Below, one piece after another: positions 40,561 through 64,000 of a stretch of 64,000 bases of DNA (positions within the stretch are counted from its first letter, which is position 1; each line of letters opens with the position of its first letter). The DNA is taken from positions 30,534,001 to 30,598,000 of the forward strand of contig NC_134025.1 of the NCBI RefSeq assembly GCF_964204645.1. Direction: 5' to 3'. The DNA is from Tubulanus polymorphus (Eukaryota; Nemertea; Palaeonemertea; Tubulaniformes; Tubulanidae). The position numbers and the translations under genes were made by a program. The notes under the pieces are model-generated. The model saw nothing but the letters and a program-made list of their open reading frames with translations. It did not search any database and was not told where the DNA came from.

Positions 40561-41969
40561 TATCTTCGCTAAGTTTTTGATTAAAACAAACATTGGGAAT
40601 ATGTGATAAATATTCAGCAAATGAGGAATCTACGCAACTGATTGTGTTTCGATATTAATGAAATTCATTTCATGCATTATTTTTTTGCTCTTGGCTCATA
40701 ATAAAACATAGTTCAGTCAAACTCTGTAAAATCATCACCATTTGGTTCCTGAAGTCATCTCTATCATTGAGTCTCAATTGTTTCCAATTCAGTTTACTAA
40801 ATGTAATTCGTCATTTGGATTTAGTCGTCAACATAATGATCAACGTAACTATGGTGACTTTGACGAGTTTGGCTGTATTTTGAATACAGTAGACTCCGTG
40901 CTTAATTCAGATCGTAATGAATCCAGTTTATAAGGAATCTGGATTAAACATCGTATTTTACATACCGGGTTTATTCGTGTACGAATGGACCGTAAATATC
41001 CGGGTTTACAACATCTATATTTGGAATAAAGTGGGTTTGAATGTGTAATGAATTTAATGACATAATCAAACACTCTTATATTGAATATGAAATAATGTAT
41101 AATTATTGCTGATAATGAAAACTGGGAAGATATTATGTTTTCATTGCTCTTGTGTTCCTTCATCAGTAGCATTTTCTCATTATGAAAGCGCTTTAATGAT
41201 ATTCAGACTACCCCCCTGTGGTGAGATGAAAAAAAAACAGGCTTTTATTTTTTTTCTATATTGTTCCTGGGGCTGGTTTCGTAAACTTCTTCTACTGATC
41301 GGCAACCGTTTAAAATCCGTAGCCTCTGAGCTCTGGTAACATCGCTGATAAACAAGTTGAATTATATCCTTGTGATTAATTTAAATCTTAGCGAGGCTTT
41401 CAGGCACCAGTCCCTGGTCTTTGTCCTATCTATCCAGTCTAGACCTATGTAGTGATACCTAGGTTTATTCGAATCATTTGTGTACGTTGAATTAATTTGT
41501 GCTAATGGTTGGTTGATTATGTTAAATTTCACTTGGAATTCAAAAATGTGAAATGAATAATAAATAATGGAGTTATTGAAAAAGCGTATTATTGTCAAAT
41601 GATTTTGCATTTTTTTAGAGTTGATATTCAATCTGTTAGTTTTATGAAACGAAATGAGTTGATAATCATTTAGCTCCAGAGAAGTCGACTAACAAACAGT
41701 TTAGGGAGGACGGTGCTTCATTTAGCTTTGGCCACATATCTTTTGAGTCCCAGGTGGCTGCAGCGGAAATCATTACAGAGGATTATCGCTTGCTCGAGGC
41801 TCTTAAGATATACTAATTAACGTCGTAAATTAATTAAACTAATTATCATTTAAACAACGTGAACTGGTATAGTGTTTGAACTGGGATTCAGATCGTTTAG
41901 TCACGCTTATTCGCATGCACCAGCTCACTGCACGCTATTAAAGTCAGGCCACCTTCCTGTTTTGAGAGA

Positions 41970-42000
41970 CCTTGGAGTAATCAGACTGATTACTCCAAGG
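41970..42000. repeat. Palindrome CCTTGGAGTAATCA-GAC-complement
   Basis: Perfect 14-bp inverted arms with a 3-bp loop. A second, shorter palindrome with the same outer 9 bp is at 42831-42848, and both are preceded by GAGA. Confidence 0.7.
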
Positions 42001-42830
42001 AGAGACAAAGCCTCACCCAACCCCTCCCCCACTGCCATACCGGTAATTGAATATCCGATATTCTTGTTGTACTTTGCTAATGATATGCTAGAGGTTAATG
42101 AAATTATAGGTATCATATTGGTATGGGGTATTTATACGCGACGGTTAGCTAATTCATTATTAATTGATTAATGGCCATTGAAAACGTTAGTTTTTTCTGT
42201 CAGTTTTGTTGACAGTGGCCAACACCCTTTATATGATGACGACCTAAGCAACAAATCGTAATTTTCAATCACCGATATTATTGATGATAAATCCATGCGA
42301 TCAATATGATTTGGGTCGATGTTTGAAATAATCTCGAAAATCAAGGCCAAGCAAGGCCCAGATTCACTTTTGAGACTGAATTAATGAAGGATTTAATCAA
42401 CGTTTTGGGTAGGCTAAGCCCATGAATGTACCATACCAGCTGTGCTTATCTTAAGGGGTAATATCCTAGGCTTTTAGAACATCAGCTAGACATACACTAG
42501 ACTTTCAAGGCGACTCATCAGTCACTCTACCGATGACATCGTGGGGAGTTTTTTTTCGTGGGGACTCTTTTTACATGTATTGAATTCTAATATTTCTAAT
42601 TTCAACGTGTGATAACATTACCGATTAGGTTTTATATGCACACGTATGAATCCCCTGGTAGAGACTAATCTGATTAAATGATTTTAAGCTCATCTGTATA
42701 CAACTCATTTCATCTCATAAACAAGATACGCATAAATTTCATAATCTATATAAGGAAGCATTGATGGGTAGGCCTATATTCTATGTAGCTCCCAGGTAGT
42801 AAGATTAGAGGATCCAGGGTAACTGTGAGA

Positions 42831-42848
42831 CCTTGGAGTACTCCAAGG
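42831..42848. repeat. Perfect 18-bp palindrome CCTTGGAGTACTCCAAGG
   Basis: Shares its outer arms and its GAGA prefix with the palindrome at 41970-42000. The roughly 830 bp between them show no gene. Confidence 0.7.
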
Positions 42849-44710
42849 TGATACTGAAGCTAAGAGGGTGTGAGGCAACGCGTTAATGATAAATCATCAG
42901 CGCTAGCCGCAGCTGACAGACGACGAGTGTAGATGACAGCAAGCGATTATTGAGACCAAAGAGATAATCTCACGAGCATCAGAACAAAAGCTGATTAAAA
43001 CACGGAGGAAAGAGTAGATGTTACTAATAATAGTGATGATAACAGGGTGTCTGATATAGCGCGAGCTACAAGAAGCGTTCATGGCCGTTTTGTCAAGGCA
43101 CGTTTCGGAGACTTGGGGGCCTACGGCATTCAAACCTACTGTGTTATGACCGCTGCGAGGGACAAACATTCAGGTGTGGCGTGACCAGGCAGTCAGTCAC
43201 TGGCTATTCACCAACAATATCCTCAGAGCCAGGACCTAGAAACAAAATGTCAACGGCCCATATAAAGCTGACTCGGGCTGATCCAGGGTTTTTCACAGGG
43301 CATATTATGATAGATAATTCTATTAAAAATGAATGGGTCTCAAATTCCTTCGAAGATAGTACAAAAGGGCAACATTAATATACATTTTATCTATTAACTT
43401 TTATTTTCATATATATTCATATTCTATGGAAAATCAATGAACGATCGCTTTGAATCAATGGTTTATCAGCGCATTCAACACGTATGATATATACATATAT
43501 ACATTAGTTATCAATGATAAGTATTGAATTTACATGAGAATGAAGTACATAGAAATGTCAGTTTCACACGCGTTGAGATTCAATCAGCATGGATCCGGTT
43601 CCCAGAGTTGCCAGTTACGTATTTAACTTTCATTCGGGATCTTGTATATCTGCACCAGTTGTGAGTTTAGAGCACGGACTCAAAAAAAACGAGAATCAGT
43701 TTAGAGTCCATGGTTAGAATTATTACACCCCAAAACTGTTAGAACTCTGGATCCTGTGGATCTGTTTTGAACAAGACCCAAATTAAAAAGACTAAACTGT
43801 ATATATATATATTTAGTCGAAACGTATATTAACGTCAATCAAAAATTATACCAGGGGTCTATGTATGACTTCTCATGTCGACGATGAGCAGTTTAAGAAA
43901 GGCTTCAGACGAGAAAAGTAATGAACACCGGAAAAGATCTTGATTCAATAACAGCTCGCGCAAAGGCTATTGTTTAGATGTTCGTTTATCGGGGAATTTT
44001 ACAGAACTTTTTTGTTGTGATAATATCGCAATACAGAGACCTTTATTCGTAGAATTCACGTGCGTCATTTTCCGCCAAAATGGACGTTACCCGTTACCGG
44101 TACCGTTTTCTTATAGGGATTAACCCTGTTATTCATTTGATTGACCGTGGGGCGGATCCAGCCGCGGTGCTCGACGGTAGGACCTCTCTTCTATTTTTCA
44201 AGTTCTGGTAGAGAAGTAGGGCTAATTAAAATTTGAATAATCGAAAGATCGTAAACTTCTTATGCATTACTCACAATCCTAGGCTTGATCCGCCCCTGTT
44301 GGTAGAGTTCGTTTGATTTGATTTGTTTTGATTTGATTTGATGTCCCTTACAAACAGACCACACCTGCCGAGAGAGGGTTTGATTTTAAAATTGGAAATC
44401 GAAGTAACATTTATAGTCGTGTGATCGGTGGTCTTTTTTGTTAAAATCGTAAATTGAATATTTCGGTAATTTTTAACTTTTGGATAGCTAACAGCTTGTG
44501 CTTGGCGGTCAATGTGACGCGTCGAGAATAATGTCTATATTGATGATGAAACACTGAATGAAACCAAATCCCGCAAAATTACCAATTATTTTCGCTTGTA
44601 TAAACCTACAACAAACTGATTTAACATATAATATAGAATTCTCCTGGTTTCTCATATAGTTTCCAGTCAAAAGCTCACTCTTTAATAATTAACACAATTT
44701 CCAGCAGTTT

Positions 44711-45967
44711 CTACAGATTTAGTACATTTGTATTAGCGGATTGAGATGAGGATCCAACTGTTAACTGATTACCGCTTGGTGCAGACGAGCTACTATATAT
44801 TGGAAGTTCGGATATTGTCCCACGGCGTCTTTCGTGACTTCCCGTACTTAGAAACGACACAGATGGGCGATCGGTTGATGGATCGGGAGCCGGCAATGTT
44901 AAATGTCGCTTCAGTCCGATTCGCCTGGCGACTTGTTTCGCAGGAGCGGTAATGTTTTGAATAGCATTGTCTATTTCTTGAGGGCTAACTCGCACCGTAT
45001 CGCCCAGGAATCGACTGCGAAGCGTTTTACGGAAATTCTGCCTCATAAACACGTAAACTAAAGGATGTAGAATTGTCGTCGAAAATGCTAAAGCGAGAAA
45101 ACATAATTGGATCACTTCTAATGTCCAATTGAGTTTTTCAACGACGGAAATTATGCTAAGAATGGCGTGAGGTCCCCAACACACCATAAAAGTGCTAACA
45201 ATAATTAGAGTCATTTTAGTAACGCGTTTTTCCTGCGATCTCGCCATCGAATTATCTTTCAAATTCGACTTTTTTTGTAAGTGTCCAAACGTGGCTTTCA
45301 CGACGGCGCTCCGGAACTGAAGTCTACTGCGCGCTTCGTGATAAATACGACAATAACAGACAATTATCGCCACGTTCGCAAACACGTAAAAAATTGCATA
45401 ATATAATTCGTAATAATACTTTCTTTCGTGCGAAAGTTGGAACCACAAATAACAGGGAAGCTCCGTGTGGTTTTTGGTGATTTCCTCGCCATCGTCCGGC
45501 GACGAGAAATTATACCCGATAAATGGCATCACAAATCCGAATATTGATAATCCCCAGATAAACACAACCGTAAATTTACTATTAGTCGGAGTGAAACGCC
45601 TTTTCATGGGCGTGATTATAGTATCATAACGGTCTAATGTAATCACTAATAAGTTCACGACACTGGCCGTACTGGCAAAGGATATAGTCGCCTCGTGACA
45701 GTAACAGAAAGCACGGCCATGAATCCTGGACGTCACCATCATCGCAAACGTTAACGGTATCGACGTTAAACAAATAACTATATCTACAACGTTTAAATTA
45801 GTTATGAATAAATTACTAGGAGATTTCATGGATCTTTGATTGAAATGATCGACAATTAAAACCGTTAGATTTAGAAATAAACCGATCGCGTTTTCGATCA
45901 TTAAAACAACGGCTAACGGAACGGTTAATTCGATCGCATATTCCTGATCTATTTCCGACAACGTCAT
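44711..45967 (-). CDS. GPR22-like class A orphan G-protein-coupled receptor (418 aa, intronless)
   Basis: Seven membrane segments are visible: TM1 (VVLMIENAIGLFLNLTVLIV), TM2 after SNLFITNLNVVDI, TM3 ending VITLDRYDTI (DRY motif), TM4, TM5, TM6 with CWGPH (CWxP site) and TM7 ending HPLVYVFMRQNF. TM7 has His in place of the usual NPxxY Asn, as in vertebrate GPR22 (HPLLY), and other words match GPR22 (LNxxDxxIC near TM2, CHEAxxSFAS in TM3, FxTTIxHP in TM7). A TM3 Cys and ELPCYLWF in loop 2 can form the usual disulfide; NHT in loop 2 is a glycosylation site. The N-terminus is short and acidic; the Ser-rich tail is about 90 residues and ends VLNL. It lies in one exon from ATG at 45967. Ligand unknown. 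Confidence 0.85.
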   Translation of the reverse strand: MTLSEIDQEYAIELTVPLAVVLMIENAIGLFLNLTVLIVDHFNQRSMKSPSNLFITNLNVVDIVICLTSIPLTFAMMVTSRIHGRAFCYCHEATISFASTASVVNLLVITLDRYDTIITPMKRRFTPTNSKFTVVFIWGLSIFGFVMPFIGYNFSSPDDGEEITKNHTELPCYLWFQLSHERKYYYELYYAIFYVFANVAIIVCYCRIYHEARSRLQFRSAVVKATFGHLQKKSNLKDNSMARSQEKRVTKMTLIIVSTFMVCWGPHAILSIISVVEKLNWTLEVIQLCFLALAFSTTILHPLVYVFMRQNFRKTLRSRFLGDTVRVSPQEIDNAIQNITAPAKQVARRIGLKRHLTLPAPDPSTDRPSVSFLSTGSHERRRGTISELPIYSSSSAPSGNQLTVGSSSQSANTNVLNL

Positions 45968-48900
45968 TTTCTACGACAGTAAAACGTCTAATTCCAATAT
46001 ACGAAAACGAATCCTGTTGTCATGATTGCAAAATATATCCTTTATCCAGTTAGATCCAGTTAGTGTAAAATAGAGCGCAGAGTGGGAATATTCCGAGCAA
46101 TTCAAACCAAAGCCTGATGAGTAAATGGTTAGATACCCGCTTCAACATCAATCGCAAATAACCTGCAATTTAGCGATCATCGTGACTTTGATCGATTTGA
46201 TGCGCATTTTAAATCATTTCAATTTTCCGTTTCTGTAAAATTCTAGTCACGATAAAATTGAATTAATAACTGGAAGTTATCGAAGCTCCGATTGCTACAG
46301 TTTGGTGACACACGACTCGCAACAGGTCCGGAACTGACGACAGAATAATCAATTTGCAGCATGCAATGCGTAAATATACACAGTTATAGTCCCGCGTCGC
46401 GTAATCTCCCTCTCTCTCTCTCTGCGCTCGCGGATACGTCGCGATTACATTCCTAGTAATCGCAGAGCAGAAGCCAAGTGTCAACAAGGCAACCAGACAC
46501 GCATGCTTGCGAGCGTCAATATCACTTCTACAAATCCAAAATGGCCCAGGTCACTGATACGCGAAAGCGACAAGTTTTGTCTAACGTTCCAAGGTTCTAA
46601 CTCGCAACCTGACCATCCAGAGAAACGAAAATGGAACCGCAAATATTAGGAAGTTCCGTATATATGATTTTTGGTGATTTCCTCACCATCACAAATCCGA
46701 ATATCGATAATCCTCAGATAAACACCACCGAGGATTTTAGTGGGTGTAACCAGATTATTCGTTTGGTCCATCAATTAAGCCTTTTAAAAACATCTTTACG
46801 TTCGACATTTTTCCCAATGGCGCTGCCATCATTTCCTTAAGAATGATAGTCTTGTTGCCATCTACTTCAGTCTGAGATGTACTTACGTACAGTAAACCAT
46901 TCGTAGTCAAATTCATCTCTTCATCTCGTACAAGCACTCGTGCGCAAAGAATCAAAAATATATACCTGAACGATTCCACTCGCGGAGCGGTTTATAAATA
47001 CAAATTTATAGATGATTTAAATATGAATCTATATAAAAATGAAACTATTAGTCAATCGCTAGGGTTCAATTTGCCACAGGCGTAACCATTTTCAGCTAAA
47101 ATCATTGCACACCCCACCTTAGACTGAAACATATATAGCCATGTCTTCCTGTGCTACCATCGTTGCGGTATCTATTCCTGTCCTCGCAATGCCGTAGGGC
47201 ATATTTACGTCTATTTGGCTCCTTTGCTTACATATATAAAGCTTTATATCATTTGATATTGACAATTATTCAACAGTACAATCATCAAAATATTTATCAA
47301 CTTTTTAAGAGTATCAAATGTAAATTCAGGTATTACTTGCTGCTTTGCCAAATTGAAAGGAAATCGAAGAAGAATATATACCAATTCTGATCCAATTTTT
47401 TCCATTGCGTCGCCTTGTCATATCCAAAGTGTTATTTTGGAGCTACAGTAGTATCGAGCCTTACGGGTTTGTTCTGTTATATTTAGATTGAACATATAAA
47501 TCTATTCAACTCAACTCGTTCGACCTATTGATCTCGGGTCTAAAACTCAAATCGATAAGACCTCCTCAACTTATCACATGAGTCAAACTTTTTTTTAGAT
47601 TAAGCCTCTAGTAATATAAAATCCAGATAAAAAGACAAATTAGAAGCCTACACAATCAATTTTCAGTAAGGAGAAAAATTTGTCATTCATATATAAATAT
47701 ATTTTAGTTGTCCATCATGTGACAGACGATCATCCTTTTTTGGTAATTATCTCAGACAGAAAAACCACCCCCCCCCCCCCCATCCTATCGAATGTTATAT
47801 GTATCACTGCGAATTACACGTAAAGTTCACGCTGGAAAACGTTCATCTTTCCGATGATGCGATGCAGTACGCCTATTAGGCCTATTTTTACGGGAATTGG
47901 ATGTAAAATCTATTTGAAATGTTAGCAACAAAAAGCGTAAATTTCTATAGAATGATGAAATACGACAAAGTAGTGTGCAGTAATTAGAAACTATGTGATT
48001 ATGTGATAAGAATTATGTGATAGTTTTAGGAACGGATTACAGATTTTTCAAATCGTATTAGTAGGAGGGGTTCTAAAATACAGATATTTGATTCTCAGAA
48101 AAAAAACCTTATACCCTAGACGCGAACAGAACTTGCAATAATCCATGGCACATTAATAATTCATAGTGATGGGGATGAGGCCGGAAGTCAGGCCGGAAAT
48201 ATTTCTGTTTGACAAACTTCTTGACTTATTATTGTTTACTTCCTTTTGTCATTTCAAGAGCCAGAAGACAAACTCAGATGGCGAAAAGTCTGGTGTACCA
48301 CCACCCAGAAGTCTTGACTGTCCGATGGCACACCTGGAAGTTCCAACGACATCCAAAGACTGTGGACTGTAGAAGACACAGAATTTGGATCTGTTCACCA
48401 GAGTGGCACCCCAGCCTCATCATCAACAACCACTAATAAACTAAGTAATGAGAAGGTTGAATTACTCTGGCAATTAGAAGGTAGAGACCGGCAACCAGTC
48501 TAACCCTAAAACCGCTGACAAACAGGAAATAAATTCTCAATTCTATCTTTGGCAGGTGAGGATGCTTTGACAGCTTTTCGGTGGTAACGACCATCTTCTG
48601 TTTCTGCGTGCTACTTTTAAGTGCAGTAATACATGACTGAAAAAAACACAATTAAACTATGATCTATGAATCTACAATATTCATTTCTTTACATAATCTA
48701 AGTATGAAATAATATCCATATTCATGTTTATTCACCGAACAAATCTAGTTTTTAGGGATGAATTGTGATCTAACTTCTAAGCGGATGAATATAGGGCTCC
48801 ACCTAGCTGTGAGTCGGCGTAGCGTCCCTGGTCCTGAAAAATTCACCGGTTTTTGGTTTTTTCTCCAGGCTTCTCGACGTGAAACCGCGTCTTAATTGAT

Positions 48901-49046
48901 AAGGTATGTAGAGTAATTACTGGATGTTAATTGATGAGCTGAAATTGTTGCAATCGATTTTTTTAACTGTCAGAAATAATGAAACAACGAAAACTTCAAA
49001 AAGCTTCGTGTAGTCTGTGTGTACTACGATCGGTAAAAATCACCTG
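45968..49046. other. Upstream of the GPCR and intergenic DNA
   Basis: Contains a (CT)n stretch near 46408-46423 that may belong to the GPCR 5' region, a GPCR fragment (listed separately) and a poly-C run at about 47767-47781. Open frames at 46755-46979 (-), 47151-47390 (+), 48166-48436 (+) and 48433-48651 (-) have no recognisable domain. Confidence 0.45.
46633..46750 (-). pseudogene. Decayed partial duplicate of the GPR22-like receptor gene
   Basis: The plus-strand sequence here (for example 'ttttggtgatttcctc' and 'acaaatccgaatat', followed by 'gataatcc.cagataaacac') matches 45439-45597 inside the receptor in the same order and orientation. An internal gap of roughly 36 nt relative to the parent removes the region around 45492-45528. 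It corresponds to TM4-loop 2 coding sequence. No start, flanking TM segments or continuous minus-strand frame survive. It lies about 670 bp upstream of the parent start codon. Confidence 0.7.
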
Positions 49047-49136
49047 TCAGTTTGGTAATATTTCAATGATTTCCTTCGTAACGGGAATGTCTGGATCGGC
49101 ATTAGTTTCTACGAATTGCACCAAACAATTATCCTT
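49047..49136 (-). CDS. Possible 3'-terminal exon of an unrecognised gene
   Basis: After a good acceptor (ACTCTCTATCTTAG) the minus strand reads KDNCLVQFVETNADPDIPVT and KEIIEILPN, then TGA. The composition looks like protein, and only this frame stays open. A possible upstream exon lies about 49206-49280 (acceptor TTTATCCTACTAG), and one further up ends at a GTAAGC donor near 49670. These can be joined in phase in more than one way, so the reading is uncertain. I do not recognise the product. A minus-strand AATAAA occurs near 48727. Confidence 0.3.
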   Translation of the reverse strand, partial: KDNCLVQFVETNADPDIPVTKEIIEILPN

Positions 49137-49987
49137 CTAAGATAGAGAGTGAGTTGTGTTGATATAGTGGAAATAGTCTACCCCACCCGTCCCAGTTTCT
49201 GACCGCTAGGTTGAGCTCTTCTTCCATTGCCATTGGCATCATCATTTGATATTTGCCTTTCCTGGATGGAAGGAAATTCTAGTAGGATAAAAGAAGCAAA
49301 CTGATTTTTTTTTTTTTTAGTAACATTTTTCATTATTAGTGATATTCAATTTCACAGAGGAAAGAACTTTGTATTCTTGAAGTACATTTAAAACTGAAAA
49401 ATAGAAAACATTTTATAAGTTTCTTCGGTAGGATGGAAATATTTCTGCCTGAGTTGCATTAAGGGAATCTAACCCTAGCATCACTCAAGGTAACATCTAA
49501 GCTGTATCGGGATTCTAACCCCACAGCTGGAACCTTCTCGGCCGCCAACCCGACTGATGGCTCAGAGCCCGACTGTTTGATTTGGAACAGGAAAGTACGG
49601 ATCATACGGATGTCAGTTGGTGGTTTTCTTGGCTTTCTGTCGGTGTCGTTTGGGAGAAGCTCCGCTTACCTGCCCAGGAATTAGTCCTAGTCCACACGGG
49701 CAGGTAGGTAGTGGGAAGTACAGAGAGACTAGCTCTTTCCCTATGGGCGCCTGAATTTTGCTGATGGAGGGTTTGTGAAGGGTTACCCATATATCTAATA
49801 AACTTATTATTTTCATAAGTAACATCTCGTATTTTTCAACTAAAATTGTTGATATTTTATCAGGCAACAACTACTGGTAGAACTGCATTAAAGAAATTCA
49901 AACTGATAAAGAGATATAATCTTCAAATGATGCTTGATAAAAACATTTCGATTATTTTTAGGGTTTGTTTGTGTGAGTAGAGGAGAG

Positions 49988-63907
<13,920 letters not shown>

Positions 63908-64000
63908 CGATAGAATGATATATAAAAAACAATGTTTGTAGCTGTAGTTGATTAATTATATACTGATGGTGAATACCGTAAACAAACGCTTGCTGAATGA
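63908..64000 (+). other. Start of the MYO6 3' UTR
   Basis: The stop TAA is at 63905-63907. The remaining 93 bp are AT-rich, without AATAAA, and the window ends before any poly(A) site. Confidence 0.6.

Larger units (their letters stand above)
40561..44710. other. Intergenic DNA, ZC3H15 and GPCR 3' UTRs, small palindromes
   Basis: No coding exon recognised. AATAAA at about 40700 may end ZC3H15 mRNA. A pentanucleotide (TTTGA)n stretch lies at 44311-44342, and hairpin-repeat pieces near 43640-43750. Two palindromes sharing CCTTGGAGTA are listed separately. The open frames at 41106-41339, 41872-42171 and 42903-43169 lack domains or consistent splice context. Confidence 0.5.

Noticed and set aside
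46755-46979. 74-codon minus-strand open frame starting with a hydrophobic stretch
   Set aside because: It could mimic a secreted peptide, but there is no cleavage-site pattern, no family motif and no partner exon; most likely chance next to the receptor fragment.
48166-48436. Two overlapping plus-strand frames of about 70 codons
   Set aside because: A possible acceptor precedes AGCCAGAAG, but two frames are equally open and neither matches a known domain or joins in phase to MYO6.

Overview
This is a eukaryotic nuclear window from an invertebrate animal. It is AT-rich, with many short exons, GT-AG introns and interspersed repeats, and every recognisable protein is a metazoan orthologue. The proteins and gene structures would fit a marine lophotrochozoan (a mollusc, or possibly an annelid or brachiopod), but that placement is inference. 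Most short open frames are noise or intron read-through. The real genes were rebuilt by joining exons at splice sites and checking reading phase.

Layout. 1-2219: degenerate tandem repeats, a foldback element and the ERO1 promoter. 2220-10220 (+): complete 15-exon ERO1 (ER thiol oxidase, 449 aa), with two more foldback elements in its introns. 10221-13362: 3' UTRs and intergenic DNA. 13363-15433 (-): MCFD2-like ER cargo-receptor subunit, with three tandem alternative last exons that each encode the second EF-hand. 16265-19567 (-): KAT5/Tip60 acetyltransferase. 19886-36186 (-): complete ATM checkpoint kinase, only 318 bp upstream of KAT5 on the same strand. 36187-37388: shared divergent promoter region. 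37389-40560 (+): ZC3H15/DFRP1, 11 exons, 417 aa. 40561-44710: intergenic. 44711-45967 (-): intronless class A GPCR resembling GPR22, followed at 46633-46750 by a decayed fragment of the same gene. 49047-49136 (-): possible last exon of an unrecognised gene. 49988-63907 (+): complete 26-exon myosin VI (about 1,274 aa), with a candidate alternative tail-truncating exon and several satellite-like introns.

Genes working together. ERO1 and MCFD2 both serve the early secretory pathway and converge tail to tail. ATM and KAT5 are a known functional pair: Tip60 acetylates and activates ATM in the DNA double-strand-break response. Here they lie head to tail almost like an operon. No rRNA, intact tRNA, CRISPR array or complete autonomous transposon was seen.

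Most interesting points: the ATM-KAT5 arrangement, the triplicated EF-hand terminal exon of MCFD2, foldback elements carrying a hammerhead-ribozyme-like core in Penelope-like arrangement, and the possible truncated myosin VI isoform.
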